Assembly (NCBI GenBank): GCA_964477085.1
Contig: CAYZDF010000024.1
Span: 1 to 40,243, forward strand
Direction of reading: 5' to 3'
DNA from: Dichloromethanomonas sp964477085
GTDB taxonomy: Bacteria > Bacillota > Desulfitobacteriia > Desulfitobacteriales > Syntrophobotulaceae
DNA length: 40,243 bases
A program made the position numbers and the translations under genes. The notes under the pieces were generated by a model that was given only the letters and a program-made list of their open reading frames with translations, was not told where the DNA came from and ran no database searches. This document shows, in pieces, positions 32,739 to 40,243 of the stretch (position 1 is the first letter of the stretch; each line of letters starts with the position of its first letter).

Positions 32739-33671
32739 TTATACTTCGGTCTGGGTATTGCTTTTTAATACATCCGTAAGTTTTTCCCGATTATGCAAAA
32801 AGTTAATAAAATAACGCTCTTCTTTGGATTGGAAGGTTTGGGCATGAAGAAGTATATTTAAAGGCCGATAAACAGGACAATCCTGAATTTTAAGTGATTT
32901 TAGATTTTCGTTGCAATCATTGGTAAGTGTTAAAGCAGAAATAATTGTAATTCCTAAACCTGCGGCTACGACTTGCTTAACAGCTTGGGTGCTTCCCAAT
33001 TCCATTGTGATATTAAGCTGGGAAGGGTCAAAACCTCTTTCCTCTAAAGCCATCTCCATTACTTTACGGGTTCCGGAACCTACTTCGCGGGTTATCATCC
33101 GTTCCGTGGCGAGTTCCGCAAGCGTGATACTGGAACGGGTTGCCCAAGGATGATGAAAAGGCACAACGACAACAAGTTCATCCTGCCAAAAATTTTCAAC
33201 AACCAATTCTCGATTTTGGGCTACAGGACCTTCCACCAATCCTATATGAATTCGTTTTTCCAGCACATCTTGCGCGATAGTTTCTGTGTTGGCAATTTTT
33301 GCTTTAAAGTCAATATCAGGCCTGACATTATAAAGGTATCCAAGGATATGAGGTAAGACATACTCACCTATCGTTAGGGTTGCACCAACATGAATAAGAC
33401 CCCGTTTATCTTCAGTCAAATCAGCGATTTTTTCGCCTGCCTCTTTCATAATTTGAACAACTTGACAAATATGCTGGTAAAATATTTTCCCTGCATGAGT
33501 CAGGGTTACTCCTTTATTGGTACGTTCAAAAAATTTAGCACCGTATTGATTTTCCAGGTTTTGGATCTGAATGCTGATACTTGGCTGACTCATATGCAGC
33601 CTTTTTGCTGCTAGTGTGATATTTCTGGTTTCGGCAACCTCCTTGAAAACAAGGTACTGTTGTTCGTACAT
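32739..33671 (-). CDS. LysR-family transcriptional regulator (CysL/CbbR-like)
   Basis: 310 aa: N-terminal winged helix (ITLAAKRLHMSQPSISIQIQNLENQYGAKFF split over residues 18-49) and periplasmic-binding-protein-like effector domain (about 90-295; IHVGATLTIGEYVLP, EVGSGTRKVME). It resembles LysR proteins that control sulfur or carbon assimilation genes, including CysL, the activator of sulfite reductase genes in Bacillus; that resemblance is by eye. It sits just downstream of dsrN, same strand, 99 nt away. Confidence 0.9.
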   Translation of the reverse strand: MYEQQYLVFKEVAETRNITLAAKRLHMSQPSISIQIQNLENQYGAKFFERTNKGVTLTHAGKIFYQHICQVVQIMKEAGEKIADLTEDKRGLIHVGATLTIGEYVLPHILGYLYNVRPDIDFKAKIANTETIAQDVLEKRIHIGLVEGPVAQNRELVVENFWQDELVVVVPFHHPWATRSSITLAELATERMITREVGSGTRKVMEMALEERGFDPSQLNITMELGSTQAVKQVVAAGLGITIISALTLTNDCNENLKSLKIQDCPVYRPLNILLHAQTFQSKEERYFINFLHNREKLTDVLKSNTQTEV

Positions 33672-33770
33672 TTCGGTACCCCCCTAAAAGAAATCACTTA
33701 TTTATAGTATACTAATTTTTTGCTCAAGCATCTATCAACAATTAATATACAAGTGTTAAATCATACTTTT

Positions 33771-35186
33771 TCAAGGAGATTGCTGGGAAGACTTATATTT
33801 TCTTGCTAAAGATACTAATCTATCAGCCCATTCGGGAGTACCTAAGGCATGAATATGGTTATATGAAGCATAAACCTGTTTATATATTACCCCATCATAC
33901 ACCCCATCGATACCTTGTCCCCGTTTAACAGTGCAGCCAAACTTAATTGAAGGTTCGAGATTTTCGATCCTGGAATTATGAAACTCGTGTCCTTTAATTT
34001 CTGTATCAGAAGAAAACCAGGGATTATCCGGCAAACTGTTAAGGAGCGTGTATCCGTGAGCCTGCGGCTTGTCTTCCATTACTACATCCAATGGTAAGGA
34101 GCCAACCATTTCATAAGATCTACCGTTAACTTTCAAGGTGCGGCCTAAATACATGAGCCCTCCGCACTCCGCGTAAATAGGCAAATTAGATTCTACCGCC
34201 TTTTTGATGGAAATTCGCAAATTGGTGTTATTTTCCAATTCTGGAGCAAATAATTCCGGAAAACCTCCGCCGATATAAAGCGCATCGAGATCCGAAGGTA
34301 AACGGGAATCAGTTAAACTATTGATCTCAATGATATCAGCGCCTAGCTGCTTCAAAGCAAAAATATTCTCAGGGTAGTAAAAACTAAATACTTTATCCCG
34401 TAGCACTCCGATTTTAACCGACTCGGGTTCAATCGTACCTAAGGTCTTATTTTCGGGTAAAATATAAGAAGGAAGGGGAGGGCAATGAGATGCAAGGGAA
34501 TATATTAGATCCAGATCAACATGGTTTCCAATCACTTCAGCAAGATAATCCAATATATTTTCGGTATTTTCTGATTCCGCCTGTGTAATTAAGCCAAGGT
34601 GACGATCAGGAATATTTAAACCGGTATCTTTAGGAATTGCTCCTAAAACCGGGATTTTGCAATAGTGTTCAATTGCTTCCCGCAGCATTTTTTCATGCCG
34701 GGGTCTGGCAACTTTATTTAATATAACACCGCAAATGTTTATTTCAGGGTCAAAATGCTGACAGCCCATGATGATTGCAGCAGCGCTTCTTGTCATTCTG
34801 GTTGGATCAAGCACTAGTATCACAGGAGTGCAAGTTATTTTGGCAATTTCGGCTGTAGAACTGCTTCCGGCCAAGTCTAATCCATCGTACAATCCCATAG
34901 CACCTTCTATTAAGCATAAATCCATATTTTGAGCGGCAAGATCGATCGCGTTACAGAGCTGTTCGGGTTTCATAAGATAGGAGTCGAGGTTATGGCAAGG
35001 AATTCCTGCGGCAGCGGTATGCCAGCTGGGATCAATATAGTCGGGTCCTTTTTTAAATGGCTGAACCCTAAGACCTCTACGGCAAAATGCACGTAGAAGT
35101 CCCAGGGTTACAGTGGTTTTACCACTGCGTCCTTGTGGCGCAGCAACAATAATGCGATTCGCGGTGGTTGGATTTTTCGAGAGCAT
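33771..35186 (-). CDS. dsrN: DsrN, siroheme amidase (CbiA-type, glutamine-dependent)
   Basis: About 471 aa. CobB/CbiA architecture: ATP-binding P-loop (APQGRSGKTT) at the start, and a class-I glutaminase domain with nucleophile Cys in YAECGGLMYLG. Genes of this type within dsr clusters (dsrN) amidate siroheme to siroamide for DsrAB. The frame is open to 35228, but the ATG at 35186 is chosen because it overlaps the dsrC stop as TAATG, a tight translational coupling. Lacking other cobalamin genes nearby, DsrN is favoured over cobyrinate a,c-diamide synthase. Confidence 0.9.
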   Translation of the reverse strand: MLSKNPTTANRIIVAAPQGRSGKTTVTLGLLRAFCRRGLRVQPFKKGPDYIDPSWHTAAAGIPCHNLDSYLMKPEQLCNAIDLAAQNMDLCLIEGAMGLYDGLDLAGSSSTAEIAKITCTPVILVLDPTRMTRSAAAIIMGCQHFDPEINICGVILNKVARPRHEKMLREAIEHYCKIPVLGAIPKDTGLNIPDRHLGLITQAESENTENILDYLAEVIGNHVDLDLIYSLASHCPPLPSYILPENKTLGTIEPESVKIGVLRDKVFSFYYPENIFALKQLGADIIEINSLTDSRLPSDLDALYIGGGFPELFAPELENNTNLRISIKKAVESNLPIYAECGGLMYLGRTLKVNGRSYEMVGSLPLDVVMEDKPQAHGYTLLNSLPDNPWFSSDTEIKGHEFHNSRIENLEPSIKFGCTVKRGQGIDGVYDGVIYKQVYASYNHIHALGTPEWADRLVSLARKYKSSQQSP

Positions 35187-35503
35187 TATACACAACCTGT
35201 AGGTTTCATTAATCCGGCAACTTTGCATGCGCCTTTGGCAGGACCGCTGGGAAAGAGTTCATAAACTTTCTTCAGATCGAAGCCGGTTTCTTTGCAGAGT
35301 TTACGAATCATAGGCGCGACCCCAAATTTATCATTATAGTCACGCAGGTAATTAATCAACTTCCAATGCTCTTCAGTAAGTTCTTCTACCTCTTCGGTAA
35401 GTGCCAGAGCGTAAGCTACCTGCTCATTCCAAAGGGATGGGTCTTCCATAAAACCATCTTCATCCAAGGGGATTACAACGCCATTAACATTAAGTTCTGC
35501 CAT
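35186..35503 (-). CDS. dsrC: DsrC, sulfur-carrier protein of dissimilatory sulfite reduction
   Basis: 105 aa with the diagnostic C-terminal arm CKVAGLMKPTGCV: two Cys ten residues apart, the second penultimate. These form the DsrC trisulfide that receives sulfite sulfur from DsrAB and is reduced through DsrMK at the membrane. AGGAGG lies 8 nt before ATG. Between dsrK (38 nt) and dsrN (overlapping stop/start). Confidence 0.97.
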   Translation of the reverse strand: MAELNVNGVVIPLDEDGFMEDPSLWNEQVAYALALTEEVEELTEEHWKLINYLRDYNDKFGVAPMIRKLCKETGFDLKKVYELFPSGPAKGACKVAGLMKPTGCV

Positions 35504-35541
35504 AATTTTATCCTCCTAAAGTATCAAAATAATATTTTTTT

Positions 35542-36888
35542 TTATAATATAAGAGCCCTGCCCATTAGATCGCTTAACCCTTTGACTGTGACATCTACTT
35601 TATGGTATTTCATCATATCGGGAAGCTGCGCTTTACAGATGGCACAGGGAGCACATAGGATTTTAGCACTAGTATTTCTTACGCATTCGGCCTTGGGTTG
35701 AGCTAAAGCGGCTCTAATTTCCTTAGCTTCATCCATAAGAATGCCTGATCCTCCTCCACAGCAAAAGCTGTACTCGGCTGTAGGGGTCATTTCTACAAAA
35801 TTCTGCACACAGGCCTTCAGAAGTTCTCTAGGCTGATCTATCAAGTCTCCCGCCCGGGCATAATTACAAGGGTCGTGATAAGTGACAACTTCAGGATTCT
35901 TTGATTTGTCAAATTGAATACGTCCATCCCGATAGTAGCCAAGGATTTCTTCAAATAAGTGTGCAACGGGAAAGGGAAGGGGACCGTTAAGTGTTTGAGT
36001 GAACATTCGCCAGGTTCTCCAGCCGTGACCGCATTCCCCGGCTACCAGTCTTTTGACCCCCAGTTTTTTACCTGCTTGGACCAAGCGACGGCTGTGTTCT
36101 CTAAGGGTTGGCTCATGGAAAAACAGTCCGAAATTTGCGGTTTCAACAATGCTGGAACTCAGTGTCCAGGATACCCCGGCTTTATAAAAGAGCTTAGCGA
36201 CAGACATTAATCCATCTGTGTTATTGAATAAATCGGAAGAGGAGGGATTAAAAAGAACCTCAACACCCGGTTTATCTATAGGGATAGGAATATCAATTCC
36301 TGTCTCATCCTTAAGCTCTTCTTCCAAGAATTCAACACCGTCTAAGATTGCAGGTACAGGGGTACCCATATTATTACCGGTTTTCTCCATGTTCTTCACG
36401 ATTCCCGTATGGAACCTGCTGGCGAGGCCTATGTGGGCAAGGAGTTCCCTCATGGCTATGGTGACTTCTGCCGTATCTATCCCTTTGGGACAAAACAGGG
36501 CACAACGCCTGCATTGGTTGCATTGGTGAAAGTACTTATACCATAACTCAATGGTTTCTTGGTCGATATCCTTAGCACCATCCCATACTCTCAAAATCGA
36601 AAGCCCAGGTGCAAATATTTTTTTGTAAACGCTACGGACCAAATCGACACGGGCTACCGGCATATTATAAGGATCCTTGGTTCCAAGGTAAGAATGGCAT
36701 TGTTCGATGCAAGCACCGCAGTGAGTGCAGGTATCCAAATATAACTTGAGGGAGCGTTTGTATTTTAACATCTCACCAAGGATTTCTAAAGCCATTTTGG
36801 GACGATCTCCCGGTGCAACCGGAAATAAATACAAGTCTTGCAAGTCTTTATCTTTTGTTTCATAGGGAATCCGTAGATGCTCGCTCAT
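35542..36888 (-). CDS. dsrK: DsrK, HdrD-like Fe-S subunit of the DsrMK complex
   Basis: 448 aa. Two ferredoxin motifs (CTHCGACIEQC, CNQCRRCALFCP) and an HdrD-type CCG region (YHDPCNYAR, FCCGGGSG, CAPCAICK) that carries the catalytic [4Fe-4S] site thought to reduce the DsrC trisulfide. The ATG overlaps the dsrM stop by 4 nt (ATGA), so the pair is translated together. No dsrJ, dsrO or dsrP genes are present between dsrM and dsrC, in line with the DsrMK-only form. Confidence 0.95.
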   Translation of the reverse strand: MSEHLRIPYETKDKDLQDLYLFPVAPGDRPKMALEILGEMLKYKRSLKLYLDTCTHCGACIEQCHSYLGTKDPYNMPVARVDLVRSVYKKIFAPGLSILRVWDGAKDIDQETIELWYKYFHQCNQCRRCALFCPKGIDTAEVTIAMRELLAHIGLASRFHTGIVKNMEKTGNNMGTPVPAILDGVEFLEEELKDETGIDIPIPIDKPGVEVLFNPSSSDLFNNTDGLMSVAKLFYKAGVSWTLSSSIVETANFGLFFHEPTLREHSRRLVQAGKKLGVKRLVAGECGHGWRTWRMFTQTLNGPLPFPVAHLFEEILGYYRDGRIQFDKSKNPEVVTYHDPCNYARAGDLIDQPRELLKACVQNFVEMTPTAEYSFCCGGGSGILMDEAKEIRAALAQPKAECVRNTSAKILCAPCAICKAQLPDMMKYHKVDVTVKGLSDLMGRALIL

Positions 36889-37610
36889 TTCAGGATCACC
36901 TGTCTTTCATGCGGTCTTACAATTAGCCAGCGACTGAAGAAAATCCCGCAGGAATGAACAAGTTTGGAATAGGGAAAATACAACAGTAACAACTGAACTA
37001 AGGTAAAGTGGAAGAGAAATGCCGTGTGTTCAGGCAGCTGCACCGGATGAAAAGTAATTAGCCCTATCAGATAATTCTGTACAACTTCATACGAGATTTC
37101 ATCGAACAGCCGCATATACATCCCGCTCCCTGCAATGCCAAGCAAGAGAACAAGTATAAGATAATCAGCAAAAGAAGAAATCGATCTGATTTTAGCTGAC
37201 GTTGAACGGCGGATAGTTAATAGGATCAAGCCTAAGAACAACGCGGCACCGGCATAGGTTCCCATTAATACGGAAAGCCTTAAACTCATTTCAGAACTTG
37301 CCCCAAACCATGTAAATTGTTGGCCAAGTAAACCTATTCCGAAAAAATGTCCCACCAAAATGAAAGCCAGGGAGATATGGAATAGCCAGGACATGAACCA
37401 AAAACCTTTGTTGCCTCGCCATAGGCTTTTAAATCCTACCGATTCCTTTACTAAATCCATGGCAGCACCAGTCCGTGTTTGCGGACAGGGAAAAACCGTA
37501 AGGTTAAAAGGAACCTTGACTTTGAGCCAAGAAAGGATGCGAAGAATCATACCGCCCAGAAACAAGACGATTACAATGTAGGGTACAACTGCTCCAAAGA
37601 GGATGCTCAT
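36885..37610 (-). CDS. dsrM: DsrM, cytochrome b-type membrane subunit
   Basis: 241 aa, five hydrophobic helices (about 8-30, 68-95, 112-135, 142-165, 195-220), with His residues in helices 2 and 5 (LFHISLAFILVGHFFG; FLFHFTLVQ) positioned as heme b ligands, like the gamma subunit of respiratory nitrate reductase. It oxidises menaquinol and passes electrons to DsrK. Shorter than the roughly 330-aa DsrM of Deltaproteobacteria. GGGAG before ATG. Confidence 0.92.
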   Translation of the reverse strand: MSILFGAVVPYIVIVLFLGGMILRILSWLKVKVPFNLTVFPCPQTRTGAAMDLVKESVGFKSLWRGNKGFWFMSWLFHISLAFILVGHFFGIGLLGQQFTWFGASSEMSLRLSVLMGTYAGAALFLGLILLTIRRSTSAKIRSISSFADYLILVLLLGIAGSGMYMRLFDEISYEVVQNYLIGLITFHPVQLPEHTAFLFHFTLVQLLLLYFPYSKLVHSCGIFFSRWLIVRPHERQVILK

Positions 37611-37654
37611 GATCTCCCTACCTCCAAAAAATTAATGATGAGTGAGTTAATTAA

Positions 37655-37876
37655 TTAATCCGGTGCGCCGACTTTGCCTTTAAGGGCAACGAAGGTTGTC
37701 GTAATATACAAATATTCTACAATATCTTCAATTGCCAATTCTTTAACAGCAAGATCCACGTCGGATTTCTTTTCACCTATGGCCGCGGCAATCTCTTTAC
37801 TTTTGGCTTTTTGTACGGTCTGTAGATATGCTACAACCTTTTCTTTTATTTCGGGGTTAGCTGCTCCTTTATCCAT
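37655..37876 (-). CDS. dsrD: DsrD, small winged-helix activator of DsrAB
   Basis: 73 aa, winged-helix-like (KEKVVAYLQTV, SKEIAAAIGEKKSDVDLAVKEL), matching the size and text of DsrD. Known as an allosteric activator of DsrAB that is found in sulfate/sulfite reducers and is absent from most sulfur oxidisers, so it supports the reductive direction of this pathway. Between dsrB (106 nt) and dsrM (44 nt). Confidence 0.93.
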   Translation of the reverse strand: MDKGAANPEIKEKVVAYLQTVQKAKSKEIAAAIGEKKSDVDLAVKELAIEDIVEYLYITTTFVALKGKVGAPD

Positions 37877-37982
37877 TATAGGAAGTCCCCTTTCATATAA
37901 ATTGTCTGGTAAGACTGTATAAAGACATTGTCATTACACAATCTTACACAGCATGAGACATACGGGTTAATAACTCAAATTC

Positions 37983-39041
37983 TTAATACTTAAATGCAGC
38001 AGTTGTACGGAAAGTTTCTCTGGAGAAAATATAGTCGTCAATTAATTTGTCAGAGAAAGGAATCTCAGTAAGGCTAAAGAATCTTTCCCAACCAATTCTT
38101 TCTACCCATTCTCCCATCCGTTCACCTTTGCGGGCGTTGGCAATCCAGGCTTCCACGATTTTGCGGACAGCTTCAGTCACTTCTGGCCAGCGGGGAGGAT
38201 TATTGGGCAGGAACGGAATGACCATGCGGGAGAAGCTTGGGGCAGTACGCGCATTGGATACTTTGCCTCCGATCATAATAGCGCAGCCATCATTTTTTCC
38301 GTCCATGATTTCCATTCCGGGAGACATGGTATAACAGTTACCGCAATACATACATTTTTCTTCATGAACTACAACACTCTTAGTTTTTGGATTAGGACGA
38401 ATTGCACCTGTCGGGCAGCTGGCAACCAAGCTGGGAATTTCAGTACCTTTTTGAATTTTTTCATCATTAATTCTGGGCACGGTTCTGTGAACACCTACAA
38501 TTGCCAGGTCGCTACAGTGGGCAGCCCCGCACATATTGAGGCAGCAGGCTAATCCCATCTTTAATTTAGCCGGCAACTTCATTGAACCAAAGTATTCATA
38601 AAGATCGTCCATAACAGCTTTGACAATACCTGAAGCATCTGTTGCAGGAGTATGACAATGAATCCAGCCCTGGGTGTGTACAATATTATTAAGAGAAGGT
38701 CCGGTACCGCCGACGGGGAGATCCTTTTCAGCTAACAGAGCAATTAATGGTTCTACTTTTGCTGGGTCAGACACCAGGAATTCAACATTATTACGGCTGG
38801 TAAAACGCAGGTAGCCATCGCAATAAGCATCTGCAATATCGCAAATTTCTCTGATGTAGGAAATGTTTACTAAACGGGGAGACCCGACTCTAATACTGTA
38901 AAGTACGGCGCCACTTTCAGAAACGTGTTTAAGAACGCCCGGACGGGGAATTTCATGATATTTCCAGTTTCCGTAATTTTCCATAATTACAGGAGGAAGC
39001 ATATCTCTAAAATAAGGAGGCCCTTGATCTAATTTAGCCAT
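37983..39041 (-). CDS. dsrB: Dissimilatory sulfite reductase, beta subunit
   Basis: 352 aa. The siroheme/[4Fe-4S] cysteines are present (HCHTPATD; LACCLNMCGAAHC), and a ferredoxin domain is inserted around residues 208-240 (SCPTGAIRPNP; KCMYCGNCYTMSPG). DsrAB is an alpha2beta2 cytoplasmic enzyme that reduces sulfite with DsrC as sulfur acceptor; the active siroheme is in the beta subunit. GGAGAACAA before ATG; 45 nt after dsrA. Confidence 0.97.
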   Translation of the reverse strand: MAKLDQGPPYFRDMLPPVIMENYGNWKYHEIPRPGVLKHVSESGAVLYSIRVGSPRLVNISYIREICDIADAYCDGYLRFTSRNNVEFLVSDPAKVEPLIALLAEKDLPVGGTGPSLNNIVHTQGWIHCHTPATDASGIVKAVMDDLYEYFGSMKLPAKLKMGLACCLNMCGAAHCSDLAIVGVHRTVPRINDEKIQKGTEIPSLVASCPTGAIRPNPKTKSVVVHEEKCMYCGNCYTMSPGMEIMDGKNDGCAIMIGGKVSNARTAPSFSRMVIPFLPNNPPRWPEVTEAVRKIVEAWIANARKGERMGEWVERIGWERFFSLTEIPFSDKLIDDYIFSRETFRTTAAFKY

Positions 39042-39086
39042 TTGTTCTCCACCTCTTCATTGTATTAATAAAATAGTGTTTATCTA

Positions 39087-40243
39087 TTACTCAATAATTT
39101 CGTCTTTTTGCCAGAAGACATATGGATTGGCACGCGGGCGGAAGACCATTTGCGGAACAGGAGGGAGTCCCACATCACGTAAGAATCTGCCCATACCCAT
39201 ACGATAGATGGTTTCTCCAATACGTTCACGGGTTTTGCCGTTTTCATCCCACCAATCCCAAATACGGGCCATCATATCCTTGAATTCAGCGTAATCATCT
39301 TCACTTTCCATTTTCATAAAAGGAACAATAACCCAGGACATAAAAGCTGATTGTACGATTGTAGATTTTCCACCCAAGAGGATAGTTGCTCCTTTTTCTT
39401 TGCCGGGTTGGACAGCCTTGGGCATTTTGTTGATGCAGTGCATGCAGCGGGAGCAGTCCTCTGCGATGACGGACAGTTCTTTTGTGTCATGATTAAACTT
39501 TAAAGCACGGGTGGGACATTTGTCACAAACTTCTGCTTGAATATCCATGCCTTCTGCCGCATATTGTTTGACTTGATCCTGATCAATGCGGATGCTGTCT
39601 CTCCAAGTTCCAATTACAGAACAGTCGGACCTGGCAATAGATGCTGTACAATCATTGGCACAGCCTGAGAATTTAAATTTGAATTTATATGGCCACATCG
39701 GACGATGGAGTTCATCTTGATATGTGTTGGTTATGTTGTGGCATGCTTCGAGCGTATCATAACAGGCATGTTCGCAGCGGGCCGGTCCAACACAGCAGCT
39801 TGGGGATCTTAAGTCTGAACCGGATCCTCCAAGATCAAAGCCGGCATCACTAAAATCATTAAAAGCGGGTTGAATGTGTTCGGTTTTCATTCCCAACATA
39901 ATAATGTCGCCGGTAGATCCGTGCATGTTGGTGAGACCGCTGCCGTGTTTTTCCCAAATATCGCAAATAGTACGTAGGGCTTTGGTATTGTAGAACCAGC
40001 CGGAAGGTGAAGCTAAACGCATGGTATGAAATTCAGCTAAATTAGGGAATTCTTCAGGGAGATCGGAATACCTTCCGATAACGCCGCCGCCGTAACCTCT
40101 TACGCCAACAAGTCCGCCATGTTTCCAGTGGCCTGTTTTCTCTTCATAAGACCTTTCTAACTGTTGCAAGAGTTCTCCGGCAGAGGGGTTGGATTCCGCA
40201 GCTTCTTTTATTTGAGATACAAAACTGGGCCATGGTCCTTTTT
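39087..40243 (-). CDS. dsrA: Dissimilatory sulfite reductase, alpha subunit (5' end cut by window)
   Basis: 384 codons are visible. The frame is open to the right edge; the first complete codon starts at 40241 and reads KGPWPSFVSQIKEAAE, a typical DsrA N-terminal region, so about 50 residues and the start lie outside. A TTG at 40169 is an internal leucine, not a start. Siroheme/[4Fe-4S] cysteines CVGPARC (CX5C) and CANDC (CX3C) are intact, as is a ferredoxin domain (CDKCPTRALKF; CSRCMHCINKMPKA). First visible gene of the dsrABDMKCN cluster. Confidence 0.96.
   Translation of the reverse strand, partial: KGPWPSFVSQIKEAAESNPSAGELLQQLERSYEEKTGHWKHGGLVGVRGYGGGVIGRYSDLPEEFPNLAEFHTMRLASPSGWFYNTKALRTICDIWEKHGSGLTNMHGSTGDIIMLGMKTEHIQPAFNDFSDAGFDLGGSGSDLRSPSCCVGPARCEHACYDTLEACHNITNTYQDELHRPMWPYKFKFKFSGCANDCTASIARSDCSVIGTWRDSIRIDQDQVKQYAAEGMDIQAEVCDKCPTRALKFNHDTKELSVIAEDCSRCMHCINKMPKAVQPGKEKGATILLGGKSTIVQSAFMSWVIVPFMKMESEDDYAEFKDMMARIWDWWDENGKTRERIGETIYRMGMGRFLRDVGLPPVPQMVFRPRANPYVFWQKDEIIE

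Noticed and set aside
35187..35228. Upstream extension of dsrN (14 residues)
   Set aside because: It would overlap the conserved C-terminal arm of dsrC; the ATG at 35186 in TAATG fits the CbiA N-terminus.
40167..40169. TTG start for dsrA
   Set aside because: The frame continues to the window edge with clear DsrA sequence upstream, so the gene is cut by the window.

Overview
The window looks like chromosomal DNA of an anaerobic, spore-former-type Firmicute that reduces sulfite or sulfate (Desulfosporosinus/Desulfitobacterium/Peptococcaceae-like). The grounds are low GC, strong AGGAGG ribosome sites with several TTG/GTG starts, and a compact minus-strand dsrA-B-D-M-K-C-N cluster (33771-40243; dsrA runs off the right edge) whose membrane module is only DsrMK, as is known for Gram-positive sulfate reducers. 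No tRNA, rRNA, CRISPR array or insertion sequence was seen.

Layout, left to right. (1) 163-8238: a PrpR-type sigma-54 activator, a terminator, a near-consensus -24/-12 promoter (2206-2222), a leader of about 560 nt full of competing RNA structures, then an alkaline-phosphatase-superfamily hydrolase and a tripartite tricarboxylate-type transporter (tctC-tctB-tctA). (2) 8786-11958: a two-gene LUD-type L-lactate dehydrogenase (a LutB/LutA-like fusion plus a second LUD protein). (3) 12117-16284: a full-length aryl-sulfate sulfotransferase without a signal peptide, then a Crp/Fnr regulator divergent from a 425-aa ASST-like beta-propeller protein. (4) 16684-21134: an NhaC-type antiporter with a structured leader, then tryptophanase, PdxS and RidA. 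(5) 21203-23389: a second copy of the Crp/Fnr plus ASST-like module. (6) 23549-31358: phosphate butyryltransferase, butyrate kinase, indolepyruvate:ferredoxin oxidoreductase (IorAB), a small membrane protein, and a GlcD-type flavoprotein with an HdrD/GlcF-type Fe-S partner. (7) 31829-33671: a nitrilase-family amidohydrolase and a LysR regulator, beside the dsr cluster.

A working model (inference): the region couples oxidation of organic electron donors (lactate, other 2-hydroxy acids, aromatic amino acids) to the sulfite-reduction machinery. GlcD/HdrD would oxidise an (aryl)lactate to a 2-oxoacid, IorAB would make the acyl-CoA, and Ptb/Buk would convert it to acid plus ATP. Tryptophanase makes indole, pyruvate and ammonia; PdxS makes its PLP cofactor and RidA removes its 2-aminoacrylate intermediate. 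The aryl-sulfate sulfotransferase links aromatic and sulfur metabolism.

The most unusual items are the twin Crp/ASST-like modules, which share operators and have lost two active-site residues; the sigma-54 leader with mutually exclusive stems; a GAVTGA variant in the sigma-54 activator; and the tnaA-pdxS-ridA gene set.
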